Positions 21,076 through 31,609 are shown, counted from the stretch's first letter. The stretch: DNA of 64,000 nucleotides from Branchipolynoe longqiensis (GCA_030323885.1 CM059193.1:75709040-75773039); one strand, 5' to 3'. The notes: generated from the letters alone by a model not told the origin. Numbers and translations are program-made.

Positions 21076-21410
21076 ACCTGACGCGGTTACCTAATTGGTA
21101 GAGCGCTGGCTTCGCGTGCAGAAGGTTGGGGGAGTTTGGTTCCCAGTCGAGTCAAAGCAATGGCTTATAAAATTGATACTTGTTGCTTCTTAGTCAGTCG
21201 CTCGGCATTAATAGGATAGGGCAAGGACTGGTCAGCTCAGTGTCAGGAAAATGTGACCGAGTGGGATATCGGGTCATGGTGCCGATGGTCTGATTTCACA
21301 GTGGGGCATCACTATAAAGTCGCCATGAGTGCGCACTCTCACAAGTCGGTACCTGTCCTGACATGACCTTAGATGTTGCTGGGACATAAAAAACTACAAA
21401 CAAACAAAAC
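21076..21410 (+). mobile_element. SINE-A, full length, with target duplication
   Basis: tRNA-like head (GACGCGGTTACCTAATTGG, GAGTTTGGTTCCCAG), body, complete tail A and an ACAAACAAACAAAA end. Flanked by GATAGTTAAGGG at about 21064-21075 and 21411-21422. A good reference copy for the family. Confidence 0.85.
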
Positions 21411-21422
21411 AGATAGTTAAGG

Positions 21423-22684
21423 GGCTGTGAAATGACCTGTGCATTACTTATTTACAATTGTCAGGATAAGGGCTCTTCAGGGTTTTACTTCTTTCTTCTT
21501 TTCATTTGTTTTCTTATTTTAATCTTATTTATTACACTTCATGATATGGAGGGCTCTTCAGGGCTCTCTTCCTCTTAATGTGTGCCTGAATATACTGAAT
21601 ATTTTACTCCCATCTAGCCTCCGTCTCCCTCCCTCACCTGGCATCCAGCCAGAATACTTGTCCTCAGTGAGGTAGGCTAGGATATATTACAAATTAGGAA
21701 AGTAGTCAATAAACACAACTATTATTTATAGTAAACTGGAAGGTTTAGAGGCCTTTATAGCGCATATATGTTAACTCTTCCTTTCCCTTTGTGACATCAC
21801 AGTGAAGTGGGCAAGACTATAATCGAGCTGTGGCCAGTGCGGGCTTGGATCGAGCAACCCGCATATGGAAATCTGGGCTGCTCGCCAAGACGAACGTGCA
21901 TTGGCCATCAAATGCAGGGAAGGGTTCGCTGCTGTAACTCATTGCTAGGAGATGCACCACGGCGTCCCATGCTACTCTCCTAGCAACATAGAAGGTTTGA
22001 GCCATCGGGCCCAGACCCATCAGACATGTTTCATGAGCGCTCTGATGTTTTAGACTAAATTTAGGCTTTAAATGCAGTAATTGGGAATATTTTAACTGTA
22101 AAAGAAGTGCCGGGAAGTATTTATTCATACCATCGATGTTTGCTGAGATTAGATCGTGTTGGTAGGAACAGAAATAAAGTTGTGAGCTCTTAAAATGTGA
22201 TTGAAACATTCCTTGCATTCCTTACTCTTTATGAAAAGCTCCCTTATTATATTAACCACCATCAACTCCCTCATAATCGTTCATTATTATTTCAAATACC
22301 AAGGGCCTTCTGCCCAGATGGGGGAGTAAAGAAGACGTCCCCGTATGTAACCTAACCCTCTCCTCGGGACTAGTAACCACCTTAACCCAAACCAGAATAA
22401 TAATTGGTAATATCTCGGGTGTTTCTAAATGACATTGGTGGTGGGGTACACTGGCGGCCTTAGTTATGAATAAAAGTAAGTAATACACATCGAATGCGGG
22501 GGGGGGGGGGGGGGGGGGGGGGGAGAGACCCATAGACATGTAGCACATCGGCTGTCGGCACTCGGGCAGGAATTTATTCACAAAACACAATGCAATGGCA
22601 ACGTGAAGGACAGGCGGCCGCCAGCGGCAGGAGCAGGAAATCAACAATATGATAAAGGATTTAAAAAGGATAGAACGGTTAAAG
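21423..22684. other. Unassigned region with one 133-codon frame
   Basis: A minus frame at 21817-22218 (133 codons) has no recognisable domain, signal or membrane segment. It could be a host exon or chance. A run of about 26 G lies at 22498-22523. No repeat partner was seen. Confidence 0.35.
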
Positions 22685-22750
22685 AGTATTATTCCCGTCC
22701 TGATATGACCATATATGTTGCGAGGACCTAAAGCAACAACAAACAAAGAA
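22685..22750 (+). mobile_element. SINE-A tail-only fragment
   Basis: CCCGTCCTGATATGACC through GTTGCGAGGACCTAAAGC and a CAACAACAAACAAAG end, with no head or body. Confidence 0.7.
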
Positions 22751-23089
22751 CCCGATTTATTCATAATAGTCAGGGGCTACTTAAAGTATATTACCTCCCC
22801 AGGCCAATCCTGAGATAGGGTTTGAGTACAAACAGTATATTGTATTGTGATCTTTCATTACAATACTTTGAATATTAAAAGCTTTAACACACTGCGCAAT
22901 CAAACTAGCTACCTTCACAGTATGGCATTAGATGTTACGGACCTACCGGTTGTACCCTGCTGTGCTGACTCCACCAAAGAGACTGCCAGGCTTGTAACAT
23001 ATTCCTTCTTTTCCTGATTCATTAAAATATATAACACCAATATCATACGAGGACTGGATCCAGAAACTGTTGGCTTTCATTTTTGTTGT
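22751..23089. other. No feature recognised
   Basis: AT-rich sequence without repeat partner or convincing frame. Confidence 0.4.
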
Positions 23090-23425
23090 TGTTTTGTTTT
23101 GTTTTATTTAACGACACCTCCAGAGCACACTGATTTTTATCATCTTCTATTGGACATCAAACATATGGTCATTCTGACATATCTTTTTAAAGGAAACCGC
23201 TGCCATCACATAGGCTACTCTTTCCGATAAGCAGTAAGGGATATGTTATATGCACTTCCCAACAGACAGGAGAGCACATACCACAGCCTTTGATGAACCA
23301 GTTGTGGACCACCGGTTGCAATGGAAAATAACCCAAACTGCAAATGGGTCCACTGAGCAGGGTCAATCGCATAACCCACACCTTCACAGTTGGACACTCT
23401 ACTGCCTGTGCTATGTCCTGTTCCT
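23090..23425 (-). mobile_element. SINE-2, reverse, near full length
   Basis: On the minus strand: GTGTGGGTTATGCGATTGAC, ATTTGCAGTTTGGGTTATTT, GTAGCCTATGTGATGGCAGC, GTCAGAATGACCATATGTTT and ending in the ATTAAATAAAACAAA-type terminus. This family is shared with 28880, 44208, 56690, 57310 and 60105. I associate it with mollusc genomes; the superfamily name is not assigned. Confidence 0.8.
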
Positions 23426-23492
23426 GTTGGCTTTGCTGTAGCAATGTAGTTTACATGTGTATATGTGAAAAGCATGGATATGTTCATTTATA

Positions 23493-23789
23493 GGCAGAGA
23501 GCTGGGAGACGGCAGGAGGGCGAGTGCCTGAGGGAGGCCGGCGGGCGACCTTATAAGGGAAGGGGGACGGGCGACAGCAGGTGAGGTGTGAATGCTGCCG
23601 GCCCGGGGGAGGGCGAGAGGTGGCGAGCAGCGGGCGTCGGGTGAGGCGCGAGTGCTGCGCGACATGGGGGCGGGGGGAGGTGGCGGCGCGCTGCGCTGTC
23701 TGCCGAGGTGAGAAGGCAGCGCGACAGCGCGGGGCAGGGGAGGGTCTCTTCCTCTCCTCGCATCAAACGCAATGCTTCGCATTACGACC
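23493..23789 (-). repeat. 297-bp direct repeat, downstream copy
   Basis: Nearly identical to 25718-26014 at a constant offset of 2,225 bp, with no net indel. Confidence 0.85.
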
Positions 23790-23988
23790 GATGCGCGAAA
23801 AGGAAGAAGGCAAGGCGGGGGTGGAAATAAGGCATTTATTTACGCCTCAGAGTATACAGAGGAACAAGCTCATAAGGAGCAAGTGTAAGTAAATAAGCAA
23901 TAAATGGAAGAAAGTACAGAGGCTCATGAGGAGCAGGGCTCAGGAGGAGCAGTGAGGAAATGTACATGATGAATAAAAGTAAGAAAGT

Positions 23989-25659
23989 TCATGCAGAGTA
24001 AAAAAGTCTGTAGGTGTTCTGTGAGGGGGTGCCGAGGAGCCCTCCACCAAAAAAGGCGGAGAGGGCTCGCGGCGCGCCCGAGGGAGGGAGGCGGAGCACG
24101 TGGGGGGGGGGGAGCGACAGGGAGCGGGCGGCCAAAAAGGAGGAGGCCCGCTCCTTGGCGGGATCCGGTGAGGAGGTCCGAGGAGGGGTTTGAGCAGGAT
24201 CTCGGGGCAGGCCGTGATCTGTTGAGGTGCCTGGAGGGTGGCGGCCTTGGTGCCCGAGGGCTGACCCGAGGGGGGAACCCCCGGGGCCGAGCTCGGCGAG
24301 GCGCCTCCCGGCGTGCCCGAGGAGGGCAGGAGAGAGCGTAGGCAGGGTGGCTGGAGGTAGTTCCAGGGTGCCATGGCTGGGTGACGTGGGTGACGTGGGT
24401 GACGTGGGTGACGTGGGTGACGTGGGTGACGTGGGTGACGTGGGTGACCAGCAGTCCGGTGGTGACTGCGGTGAGAGCGTAGGCAGGGTGGCTGAAGGTA
24501 GCTCCAGGGTGCCATGGCTGCGGTACCGGCAGAGGGTTCCTCGTGAGGCTGGGCTGGGCTGTGGTCTGAGGTGTGCGGTCCGAGGTGATGATCCCGGGCT
24601 CTGACTGGGCGGCGCTTCGATCGGTGGTCGCTGGGAGGCTGTCGGTGGAGGTGAGGAGGTACTCGGCATGGAGGTGGTGGTGAGGCGCCGGAGGGGGCCC
24701 CCCTGGGCCGGCCCGGGGGGGGGGATTCGAGGGCGTTCCCCAGGTGACGTGTGCCCGAGGTGATGTGATGGGCGGTGGGCTGTACGTCGTCCGAGGCCGA
24801 CGGGCCGTGATGTGTCGGAGGGCAGCCTCGGCGCCCGAGGGCTGGTCCCGCGGCGCCGGGGAGGGACCCGGGGCCGAGCTGGGCGAGGCGCCTCCCGGCG
24901 TGCCCGAGGAGGGGGCCGGCGTGGCCGTGGCAATGTCCGGGGTCCCTTCCGCGATGCTTGATGCGGCGGGGGAGGGCACGCCCCCGCGGGGGCGTGTGCC
25001 TGAGGTGCTGGGATGGGGGGTGTGTCGTACGCCGCCCGCCGCCTCGGGGCAGGCGGTGGCGTCCCCTCGGGCGCGGCGGTGAGATGGCTGCCGGGCGGTG
25101 CTTGAGGCGGCGGGGGAGGGCGCGCCCCCGTGGGGACGTGTGCCCGAGGTGCTGGGATGGGCGGTGTGCCGTAGGCCGTCCGCCTCGGGGTGGGCGGTAG
25201 CGTCCCCTCGGGCGCGGCGGTGAGAGGGCTGCCGCGGTGAGAAGGCTGCTGGGGGTGCACTGCCCCCGGCAGAGTCGCTGGAGGCGGCGGCGGAGGCCAG
25301 GCTCCGCCTGGGGCGCGCGCCCGAGGTGCTGGGGCGGTCGGCATTGTGTAGGCGGCCGGCGTGGTCCGAGGGGGTTGCCCTCGGGCTCTCCGGGATTCGA
25401 GGGCGTCCAGGCGGGCGTGGAGGCGGGCGGTGGCGGCGGTGGCGGCAGTGGTGGAGGCGCGCTGGAGGGCCTCGACGTCGAGGAGAGCCTTGAGGATCGC
25501 ACTTATCTCGGTGCCCGAGGCGGGGCCCGAGGGTGCCGACGGAGACGCCGGGGCCGAGGAGGGTGACGCGCCTACCGGCGCGCCCGAGGCGGGTCCCGGC
25601 ATGGCCAGGGCGGTTGCCTGGGGGCTCTGGCGGCCCGTGCCCTTGCCGTGTCTGGGCAT
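23989..25659 (-). CDS. Proline-rich 556-codon frame of the GC-rich element
   Basis: I do not recognise this protein. The start is taken as the first ATG after the upstream repeat (MPRHGKGTGRQ), about 120 bp downstream of TTATAA; the same frame is open further upstream through the repeat. Visible parts: a basic N-terminus; an Ala/Ser/Pro segment; a possible short coiled coil at about residues 50-90 (AILKALLDVEALQ to LHARLDALE); two in-frame repeats of about 47 residues with GTPPIPAPRAHVP-like cores; a (SPT)n run encoded by a 9-bp DNA repeat at about 24379-24445; and a Pro/Arg-rich C-terminus. Other minus frames in the same stretch are also long and open, because GC-rich DNA has few stops, so coding is not proven. 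A Gag-like role is a guess from its position between direct repeats. Confidence 0.35.
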   Translation of the reverse strand: MPRHGKGTGRQSPQATALAMPGPASGAPVGASPSSAPASPSAPSGPASGTEISAILKALLDVEALQRASTTAATAATARLHARLDALESRRARGQPPRTTPAAYTMPTAPAPRARAPGGAWPPPPPPATLPGAVHPQQPSHRGSPLTAAPEGTLPPTPRRTAYGTPPIPAPRAHVPTGARPPPPPQAPPGSHLTAAPEGTPPPAPRRRAAYDTPPIPAPQAHAPAGACPPPPHQASRKGPRTLPRPRRPPPRARREAPRPARPRVPPRRRGTSPRAPRLPSDTSRPVGLGRRTAHRPSHHLGHTSPGERPRIPPPGPAQGGPLRRLTTTSMPSTSSPPPTASQRPPIEAPPSQSPGSSPRTAHLRPQPSPASRGTLCRYRSHGTLELPSATLPTLSPQSPPDCWSPTSPTSPTSPTSPTSPTSPTSPSHGTLELPPATLPTLSPALLGHAGRRLAELGPGGSPLGSALGHQGRHPPGTSTDHGLPRDPAQTPPRTSSPDPAKERASSFLAARSLSLPPPHVLRLPPSGAPRALSAFFGGGLLGTPSQNTYRLFYSA

Positions 25660-25717
25660 CCTGGAGCGGTCCGAGGGGACGCAGCGGTCCGAGGTGAAGA
25701 GTGCCAAACTGGAAAAA

Positions 25718-26014
25718 GGCAGAGAGCTGGGAGACGGCAGGAGGGCGAGTGCCTGAGGGAGGCCGGCGGGCGACCTTATAAGGGAAGGGGGACGGGCGAC
25801 AGCAGGTGAGGTGTGAATGCTGCCGGCCCGGGGGAGGGCGAGAGGTGGCGAGCAGCGGGCGTCGGGTGAGGCGCGAGTGCTGCGCGACACGGGGGCGGGG
25901 GGAGGTGGCGGCGCGCCGCGCCGTCTGCCGAGGTGAGAAGGCAGCGCGACAGCGCGGGGCGGGGGAGGGTCTCTTCCTCTCCTCGCATCAAACGCAATGC
26001 TTCGCATTACGACC
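25718..26014 (-). repeat. 297-bp direct repeat, upstream copy
   Basis: Carries TTATAA at 25776-25781 and the terminal AATGCGAAGCATT hairpin on the minus strand. It may supply the promoter for the frame at 23989-25659. Confidence 0.8.
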
Positions 26015-26421
26015 AATGTAATAAAGAACTTCGACAGTATGGCTAAATAACTCCACTGTTCGCTTCCTGTGTAGTAGCTCGTGGGTTCCAATCCCAGCCG
26101 AGTAAAACCATTTATTAAAAACGGGAAGGTAGATTGGTATTGACCCCCCCCCCCCCTAAGTTCCTTGACGTTTCGACGTTTCAGACTGGGACTAAATACA
26201 TTATATTTAATGTAAACATGTAAGCTCCCTCCCCCAAGCGAGGAGAAGTGCATAGGATAATAAGGTGGTCATATATCTTTTTTTCACAATGGTTTCTTTG
26301 TTTAGTTATGTGTACCAATTGTTTAAACTACACAAGTAGACGACTGAAAATGAGGGTAAAATTGTCTCGGTTCGGCGGAAGGAACAACTCACCGCGTGCG
26401 ACTACCGGAAGCAGTTAAGTG
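26015..26421. other. No feature recognised
   Basis: AT-rich DNA with a C run at about 26144-26155 and no repeat partner. Confidence 0.4.
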
Positions 26422-26506
26422 GCCATTGCTACAGTTTGTTTTGTTTGTTGCTGTTTTACGTCCTAGCAACATATAAGGTCATATCAAGACGGGGGCCATT
26501 GCTATA
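26422..26506 (-). mobile_element. SINE-A tail-only copy with target duplication
   Basis: Only the last ~55 nt of SINE-A (reverse; GTCCTAGCAACATATAAGG, GGTCATATCAAGACGG) is present, flanked by GGCCATTGCTACA and GGCCATTGCTATA. It is a genuine 5'-truncated insertion, not a decayed full copy. Confidence 0.8.
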
Positions 26507-26534
26507 GGTGTGATAAAATATATATGTGTAAATA

Positions 26535-26711
26535 GAGTAAAATCTATCTAAATCGACCGACCATGGGACCAACTTTATTGGTCCATTTAGAGAGATGGTC
26601 GGTTTAGGGAGTTAGAATATCCTTACGATGGTTTTGTTGGGACCTAAATAAAGCGACCGATCTTGGGAAGCGGTTGATCTGTGGAGGTGGTCGGTTAGAG
26701 AGGTTTTACTG
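26535..26711. mobile_element. T1 Tigger/pogo-like MITE, copy a
   Basis: Left GAGTAAAATCTATCTAAATC, right TTAGAGAGGTTTTACTG, inverted complements. The interior has CGACCGACC and GGTCGGTTTAGGGAG words. It matches 31610-31825 and 62216-62392. Confidence 0.75.
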
Positions 26712-26915
26712 TGTATGCATACACATATATACACATATATACATATATATATATACATGTGGTTTGTTTGTTGTCTGTTTATTGGCTGCTTTACGGCTCA
26801 GCAGCATTTAGAGTCAGATACATCATATACATATGGATATACATACATATGTGATGCATAGCATTTATACCAGTATACATTCATGGAAGTTGTTACAATC
26901 GATCTACTCCCCATG
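26712..26915. repeat. AT-rich microsatellite spacer
   Basis: TATATA/ACATAT tracts at about 26715-26760 and a decayed SINE-A tail-like patch (TTTGTTTGTTG). Confidence 0.5.
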
Positions 26916-26998
26916 GCCCAGACGGGATGGCCGAATGAATTGAGCGTTCGTCTCCCGTTTTGATAGGTCGTGGGATTCGAACCGATGGATTCGAACCT
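26916..26998 (+). mobile_element. SINE head fragment
   Basis: tRNA-like head only: CAGACGGGATGGCCGAATG, CGTTCGTCTCCCGTTTTG, GGGATTCGAACC. It stops before the body. Confidence 0.7.
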
Positions 26999-27120
26999 TA
27001 TTTTGCTTCTACGTTACAATAGTGATAATTATTTTATTCATTTTATTTGTAGCAAGTAAAATAATTAGTGTTGCCTCTGTTTGTTAAGTATGTTGGCAAT
27101 CAATACTACCTATACTTAAA

Positions 27121-27684
27121 GTTAAAACTACATAGCCCTGATGAAAACTTCAAATTTTCTAAAGCAAAGCAATTATCTAGATTTTATTTTAGATGTCTGA
27201 CTTAGATACTCGTGCATTTGCTGCCACATAGAAGGGAATACTGAGGACATTTAATAGATCCTGTTCCTGCAGAAGCATATAGTCTTAGAGTTGTGGCATG
27301 CTTGCCAAAATTAATTGTTCACTTCAAATGTCTCAAAAGGTAGCCATTTAAAATACAAGTGACTTCAAATCAAAGTAAGGCAGATTATAATGATTTAAGT
27401 TTGACGGGACGGCCGAATGAGTTAGAGCGTCCGTCTCCCGTGTTGGTAGATCATGGGATTGTGGGTTCGAATCCTGGTCGAGTCAAACCAATACTTGTCA
27501 CTTCCTAGCCAGACGCTTGGCATTACTAGGATAGGGCAAGGAGTAGTGGAATGAGGAAGACCAGTTGTCTGCGACTGAAATTTCCCCTGCTTAAACAACT
27601 AATGTACCAAAAAAAAAAGAAAAAGCTAATATATTTATCTCAGAAAATCACAAAAACTCCAAACCACCGCACTATGCAACCTTA
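27121..27684 (+). mobile_element. F2 MITE, copy c, split by a SINE-B
   Basis: F2 from AAAACTACATAGCCCTGATG to about 27399 and from about 27623 (CTAATATATTTATCTCAG) to CGCACTATGCAACCTTAA. The SINE-B occupies the gap. Confidence 0.75.
27400..27622 (+). mobile_element. SINE-B, full length
   Basis: Head ACGGGACGGCCGAATGAG with GGGTTCGAATCCTGG B box, a body shared with SINE-A to GATAGGGCAAGGAG, then tail B (AGTGGAATGAGGAAGACC, CTGCTTAAACAACTAATG) and an A-rich end. Confidence 0.85.
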
Positions 27685-28796
27685 AGCTATCCCACAAAAT
27701 ACATTTTAAAGTATGGCCGTACGATTTTGTGCTAAAAGGGACAAAAAAGTGAAAATTTACACATTGACATTGTCGTAGTCTGCACATGAGCTCCACTACC
27801 ACACGGTGGCGGCATACACTATGCTGCAGACCTACGCAGTTACCCTGAACTGCACTAGGTGGCAGCACGCTAGCCACCAGGCAGAGCCCCGACTGGGATG
27901 CCCTCCACTGCGTGTGGCTAGCACAACCCCCACCCACCTATAGAACCGATGAGGGACCTGGCGAATTAGGGAGCGGTTCAATTGACTGTTGATGCCGCGG
28001 AGAGCAGATAGGTTTTGGAATAAACCAGTTTGAAGCGTACCGTTACTAAATCTTGGCATTCTTCCATAAGTGCGTGACAGTGTGGAAGACCATGGACCAT
28101 CACAACATCATGCATCTACCCTAGCTTTTTGTCAACTCTTTTCTTGTAAGCCATAATGTTGTTTGCTTAACTGTAATCAATAAAATACTGTAGACGACGC
28201 ATTAAACCAATGACAGTTTCTTTTTAATGCATCCCTTTCAGGTAAATGTCACTGGAGAGGGTGGGAGAGGGGAGGGCGGAGGGGGAAAGGGGGGAGGACG
28301 GAGGGGGAAGAGGGGAGGGGAGGGGAGGGCAGAGATGGGGTGGAGACGGGAAGGTGAGAGGAGGGAGGGGGAGGGGTCAATCCCCGGATTTACCCCCGCG
28401 CTGATTGCTGGTGCGCATTCACACCGGAAGGCGTGTAGCCTTCCCCTTCACGTGTTTCCTCGCGCTATGCCTAACCGGAAGTATGTCTCGTCTGAATAGA
28501 CCTATTCAGCAAGAATGGTTGTGTCCTCACTCCTTAGGACATTCTGACATCTTATACCAACATCAATACCCAATTTGTAAATGGGCTATTTTCTGGATTT
28601 ATTGTTTAGCATCTTGGAATCGTTCTTGCCGGCGATGGCACTCTATTAAATGTACATTATGGTTGTCGGTGTTTTGTTGTTTTGGGTGCACTCATATTTA
28701 TAGTTGTTGTAGTCAGGAATATAATCATTAATTGGTTATGGCGCAATGAACAAACACAAATATTGGTGTACAAAATAAACCTTTTTAAGGTTTGAC
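27685..28796. other. No gene recognised; purine tract
   Basis: 28251-28376 is a G/A-only-like tract (GGGAGGGGAGGGCGGAGGGG). Short frames on both strands lack motifs. F3 right-end remnants lie at about 28797-28858. Confidence 0.45.
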
Positions 28797-28879
28797 TCCA
28801 ATGGTTATCTCAATTGCTGGAACTGGCGTTTACAAAGTCTTCCACTTGAACTTTGAGGTAACAGTTATCTACATAGTTG

Positions 28880-29213
28880 GAACGGGACGTAGCTCAGGCA
28901 GTAATATAGTCCACCTATGAAGGTTTGGGTCATCCGATCGAATCCTGCTCAGTGGACCCATTTGCAGCCTGGGTTATTTTCCATTCCAACCAGTGGTCCA
29001 CACCTCGTTCATCAAAGGGTGTGGTATGTGCTGTCCTGTCTGTGGGAAAGTGCATATGAATGATCCCTTGCTGCTTATCGGAAAGAGTAGCCTATGTGGC
29101 GGAAGCAGGTTTTCTCCACAAAGAAATATGTCAGAATGACCATATTTTTGAGGTCCAATAGGTGATGATAAAAATCAATGTGCTCTAGAGGAGTCATTAA
29201 ATAAAACAAACTT
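28880..29213 (+). mobile_element. SINE-2, near full length
   Basis: tRNA-like head GGGACGTAGCTCAGGCAG with CATCCGATCGAATCC, then GACCCATTTGCAGCCTGGG, GTAGCCTATGTGGCGGAAGC, TATGTCAGAATGACCATA and a CATTAAATAAAACAAAC end. The best head in the window for this family. Confidence 0.85.
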
Positions 29214-30547
29214 TTGTTGTTAGCATTATGTTGGTAATCAGGTTGGAGAGCTTACCTCGATCGGGCTATGGTGGTTAAATACTTCATTCGAGCCCCGGTG
29301 CAATTTCCAAGGTCGAATTTCATATAGGATTAAGGTGCAGGTTCACAAATATGGTTGTGGAACACTGAGTTTTAGGAGGTTTTCATATTCGAATACATCA
29401 CTAGAAAGCCAACAATTATATCTAATTTCCTGGATATTCTTATGACATTTAGTTGGGACCGGATTGAGTAAATTAACAGTGAATATTAGGAAATAATTCA
29501 GTAGTTACAACACATGTCTACAGGACAGAACTGCCCATGATAGTATTGTGTTGGTATAGCCATGAATCCTAAACAATAGAGGAAACTCCAGTCAACCATG
29601 GGGGTATATGCTGGTCTGTGGCCCACTCATATACTTCCACTTGCCACTGGGGGAGGTCCTGTGGGGACTGTTGTACATCATTTAGATATATTTTTGGCAT
29701 ACCAATATATATATATGAAGAGTTCAGGTAATGTTAATTTGTTGTTCTTTTGTTGTTGTTAAGCGTCAAGAATTCCCTCTTTAGAGGGCCTACCCTCTTC
29801 TATTAATAGTAAAGATTATAATCCTTAGAGGACCCAACCTATTCTATTAATAGTAGTCAACCCCCATGTTCACGTTGCAAACCAAGCTGAACAATACGTT
29901 GCCATGGTTATATTACTTGGACGTGAACAGTCTCAGCACCCCAAATAAATGCGACATACCATTGGCTGACGGAGACCGAAAGCTGCGAGCGGTTATACAA
30001 ATTGTCTCTAATTGTCCATGTTCTCCGCAATATGGGTAATTGGGCTCGTTAATCCGGCTCACCTCCATGACTAAGGATGCATACCTTTGGTGCCGCCTTT
30101 CTGATTAACCTTATACTAATTTTTTAACATTGCGTACGTTACGCCATCTAGCTGCTCTTATCGAACTAAGCTTATCGATTCATCATGTTGCAACCTGTAC
30201 ATTGATTTTGTAACTAATCAACTATGCCACCTAGCGGAATTATTCCTCGCCATCCAGGTAACTATTGATGTGTATTATAGCTTCATCTATATTCTCATAT
30301 GTAACTAACCTCGCTTATGCAACCTAGTGGCATTTTTGTTAAGCGTAATGCATAGTCAAACGTTTGAGTCACTTCCACGTGAGCGACAGAATAAACCTCT
30401 CAACTGTGAGACATATTTTGCCATTCCACCCACCCTAACAGACGGTTCAACAATGTAATGTTGAAATTCCGGTAAGGCATCTGTAGCCTCACTGAGACTA
30501 TACAATTCATACACGTGACCAGTGGCGGATGCGTTGGGGATGGAGGT
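29214..30547. other. About 1.3 kb with no gene seen
   Basis: A local duplication, CTTCTATTAATAGTA preceded by TAGAGG, occurs at about 29775-29815 and 29822-29855. One F3-like end (GAAGAGTTCAGG) lies near 29717. Otherwise nothing recognised. Confidence 0.45.
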
Positions 30548-31060
30548 GGGGTGCAGAAGGTAGTACTAGTCCTACCATTGTATATGGAATCCTACCTTTA
30601 GTATATGGAATCCTACCTTTAGTATGCATTGCAACGAGGAACAAGCGGCAACCATGGCAACACGGTGTGCAAAAGGTAGTAGTGCTATTTGTATACCATC
30701 CATATGGAATCCCACCTTTAGTATGCATTACACCCAGACCAGCAGCAACCATGGCAACACGGTGTGCAGAAGGTAGTGGTGCTATTCATATACCATGCAT
30801 ATGGAATCCCACCTTTGTTAACGTATTGCACCTGGACCAGCGGCAACCATGGCAACAGGGTGTGCAGAAGGTAGTAGTGCTATTCGCATACCGGTATACG
30901 GAATCCCACCTTTAGTACGCATTGCACCCGGACCAGTGGCAAACATGGCAACACGGTGTGCAGAAGGTAGTGGTGCTATTCGCATACCGTGCATATGGAA
31001 TCCCACCTTTAGTACGGTTTGCATCCGGACCAGCGGCAACCATGGCAACACTGAGGGCAT
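30548..31060 (+). repeat. 97-bp tandem array, about five units
   Basis: Each unit contains GCAACCATGGCAAC (starts 30648, 30745, 30843, 30939, 31036; spacing 96-98 bp), GTGTGCAGAAGGTAGT and CATATGGAATCCCACCTTTA. The first motif resembles the near-palindromic X-box bound by RFX factors. Confidence 0.85.
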
Positions 31061-31099
31061 GGCCCACGTGACTACTGCCGACCTCATAACCTGCTGGGG

Positions 31100-31575
31100 T
31101 TGAGGTTGTGGGTGTGTGTGGGTGTGTGTGTGGGGGGGGGGGGGGGGGTGGCGGCGGGGGGTCTGCAGCACGGGCCGGGGGTAGTGTTGCTACGACAGAC
31201 TAACTCAGTGTCTTTCTAATCTGCTCAGCATGGGGCCCAGTTCTGTTTTGGTAGTCAACCCGGTCCCTTGTATGGACGTGCCTCGCTTTGGTCTCAGGCC
31301 ACCAGGGATCAGCAGAGATGGTCACCCCCACCCCCTCCAACCCTGTCCCACCCCCCTCCGCCCCACCTCAGGCCTTCTCACGCCCATCGACCCACCGCCC
31401 CCACCACCGCCCCCGTCCCCTGACCCCTCATCAAGCCCTCTTCCACCCACCCCCTCAGCCACCTCCACCCCCACCCCCCCTTCAAAGTCCCTCGTGCCCG
31501 ATTCCCCTCCTCCCTCATTTCCTGCCCCATACGGCCTCCCCCCTCCCTCCCCCACATACCCCCATCCCTTCTCAC
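31100..31575. repeat. G-rich block followed by C-rich block
   Basis: 31100-31190 is G/T-rich with a long G run (31132-31147). 31320-31575 is strongly C-rich (CCCCCACCACCGCCCCC). Open proline-rich frames are composition artefacts. Confidence 0.7.
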
Positions 31576-31609
31576 TCACATATCGACTGCGTTAGACATG
31601 AATCAAGTA

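Larger units (their letters stand above)
23493..26014 (-). mobile_element. GC-rich element with 297-bp direct repeats and proline-rich ORF
   Basis: Two 297-bp direct repeats (23493-23789 and 25718-26014; about 4-5 differences seen) bound a 1.9-kb very GC-rich interior, against an AT-rich neighbourhood. On the minus strand each repeat starts GGTCGTAATGCG, contains TTATAAGG and ends CTCTCTGCC. AATAAA (complement of 23835-23840) lies about 46 nt before the downstream repeat, unlike a normal LTR element, where polyadenylation falls within the 3' LTR. A 0.5-kb relative with a 13-bp target duplication lies at 9133-9637. Class unresolved: non-autonomous LTR element, Penelope-like arrangement, or something else. 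Confidence 0.6.

Noticed and set aside
20208..21094. Long Thr/Pro/His-rich open frames in all three plus frames
   Set aside because: They follow the 22-23-bp CA-rich minisatellite, which lacks stops in every frame. There is no sign of codon selection.
23940..25502. Alternative 520- and 351-codon minus frames in the GC-rich element
   Set aside because: They overlap the 556-codon frame and are equally Pro/Arg-rich. Only the frame starting just after the upstream repeat was kept, and with low confidence.
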